From NCBI GenBank assembly GCA_023436425.1, contig JAEZJD010000006.1:1-13819 (forward strand): DNA of 13,819 bases, read 5' to 3'. The position numbers and the translations under genes were made by a program. Below are positions 13,563 to 13,819 of this stretch, in pieces. The DNA is from Bacteroidota bacterium (GTDB taxonomy: Bacteria; Bacteroidota; Bacteroidia; Chitinophagales; Chitinophagaceae). The first letter of the stretch is position 1, and every line of letters starts with the position of its first letter. The notes beneath the pieces were generated by a model, which was not told the DNA's origin, did not search any database, and was given only the letters and a program-made list of their open reading frames with translations.

Positions 13563-13819
13563 CTAAAGACTTCTATGCTCTTTTACCCATTGGCGAATGT
13601 AGTCTGCTATTTCATTTGTAGGAGCGCCCGGTGCAAACAGTTTTCCAACGCCGATTTTCTGCAGCTCGATCATATCTTGTTCGGGAATGATACCACCTCC
13701 GGACAACAATACGTCGTCCATTTTTTTTTCTTTGATGAGCGCAATTTTGTTCGGAAATACCGTCATGTGTGCTGCGGATAAAATGCTGAGGCCGATAACG
13801 TCCACATGTTGCTGGCGGG
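13563..13819 (-). CDS. B12-binding domain protein (methylmalonyl-CoA mutase small subunit type), C-terminal part
   Basis: The frame runs from TAG at 13563 through the right edge of the window, so the 5' part is missing; the GTG at 13805 is not a true start, since upstream codons (reading RQQH) continue the protein. The visible 85 residues match the C-terminal half of the cobalamin-binding domain of acyl-CoA mutases: VDVIGLSILSAAHMTVFP, MDDVLLSGGGIIP, then VGKLFAPGAPTNEIADYI. The DxHxxG cobalamin-ligating motif lies in the missing part and cannot be checked. The C-terminus ends shortly after the domain, so this is likely the end of a stand-alone small subunit (usually about 135 residues) or of a full mutase chain. 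With the downstream enoyl-CoA hydratase it suggests branched-chain or odd-chain acyl-CoA metabolism; that is inference. Confidence 0.88.
   Translation of the reverse strand, partial: RQQHVDVIGLSILSAAHMTVFPNKIALIKEKKMDDVLLSGGGIIPEQDMIELQKIGVGKLFAPGAPTNEIADYIRQWVKEHRSL

Overview
The window looks like ordinary chromosomal DNA from a member of the Bacteroidota, most likely near Chitinophagaceae or Sphingobacteriales; that placement is inference. The evidence is: several start codons preceded by the Bacteroidota-type -7 element TAnnTTTG, in two cases with a TTG 18-20 bases upstream; no convincing Shine-Dalgarno sequences; moderate-to-low GC by eye; a long LspA with a large periplasmic insertion; and small protein families typical of this phylum. 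I see no phage, insertion sequence, CRISPR array, tRNA or rRNA.

Layout, left to right. (1) About 1-2855, + strand: the 3' end of a POT-family peptide transporter, a clear intrinsic terminator, then a complete OPT-family oligopeptide transporter. (2) About 2856-3572: a small protein with an uncertain start that resembles the short Bacteroidota family often mislabelled as PRPP synthetase, then a short HPF/RaiA-like ribosome-hibernation protein. (3) 3603-5664: serS on the - strand, divergent from a coupled + strand pair, a YbjQ/UPF0145 protein and an unrecognised 115-aa protein. (4) 5682-8311, - strand: a secreted GH37 trehalase whose stop codon overlaps the start of a calcineurin-like phosphoesterase (ATGA). 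(5) 8388-9474: ridA, divergent from a shortened 3-hydroxyacyl-CoA-dehydrogenase-like protein that lacks the NAD glycine motif and apparently the catalytic His; a 14-bp palindrome lies between them. (6) 9565-11983: lspA (+), a small 65-aa ORF (-), and class II fumarase fumC (-) with its terminator and a well-formed promoter. (7) 12086-13819: an NlpC/P60 lipoprotein (+) meeting, with no spacer, an enoyl-CoA hydratase (-) that lies downstream of the 3' part of a B12-binding mutase subunit cut by the window edge.

Functionally this is mostly housekeeping and nutrient handling: peptide uptake (POT, OPT), trehalose breakdown (trehalase), central carbon and acyl-CoA metabolism (fumarase, enoyl-CoA hydratase, B12-dependent mutase subunit), translation and its shutdown (SerRS, HPF), envelope processing (LspA, NlpC/P60) and metabolite damage control (RidA). 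I found no strong candidate for a new multi-gene system. The items most worth a second look are the dehydrogenase-like protein with missing catalytic features, the trehalase-phosphoesterase coupling, and the small ORF with an ATA or GTG start.
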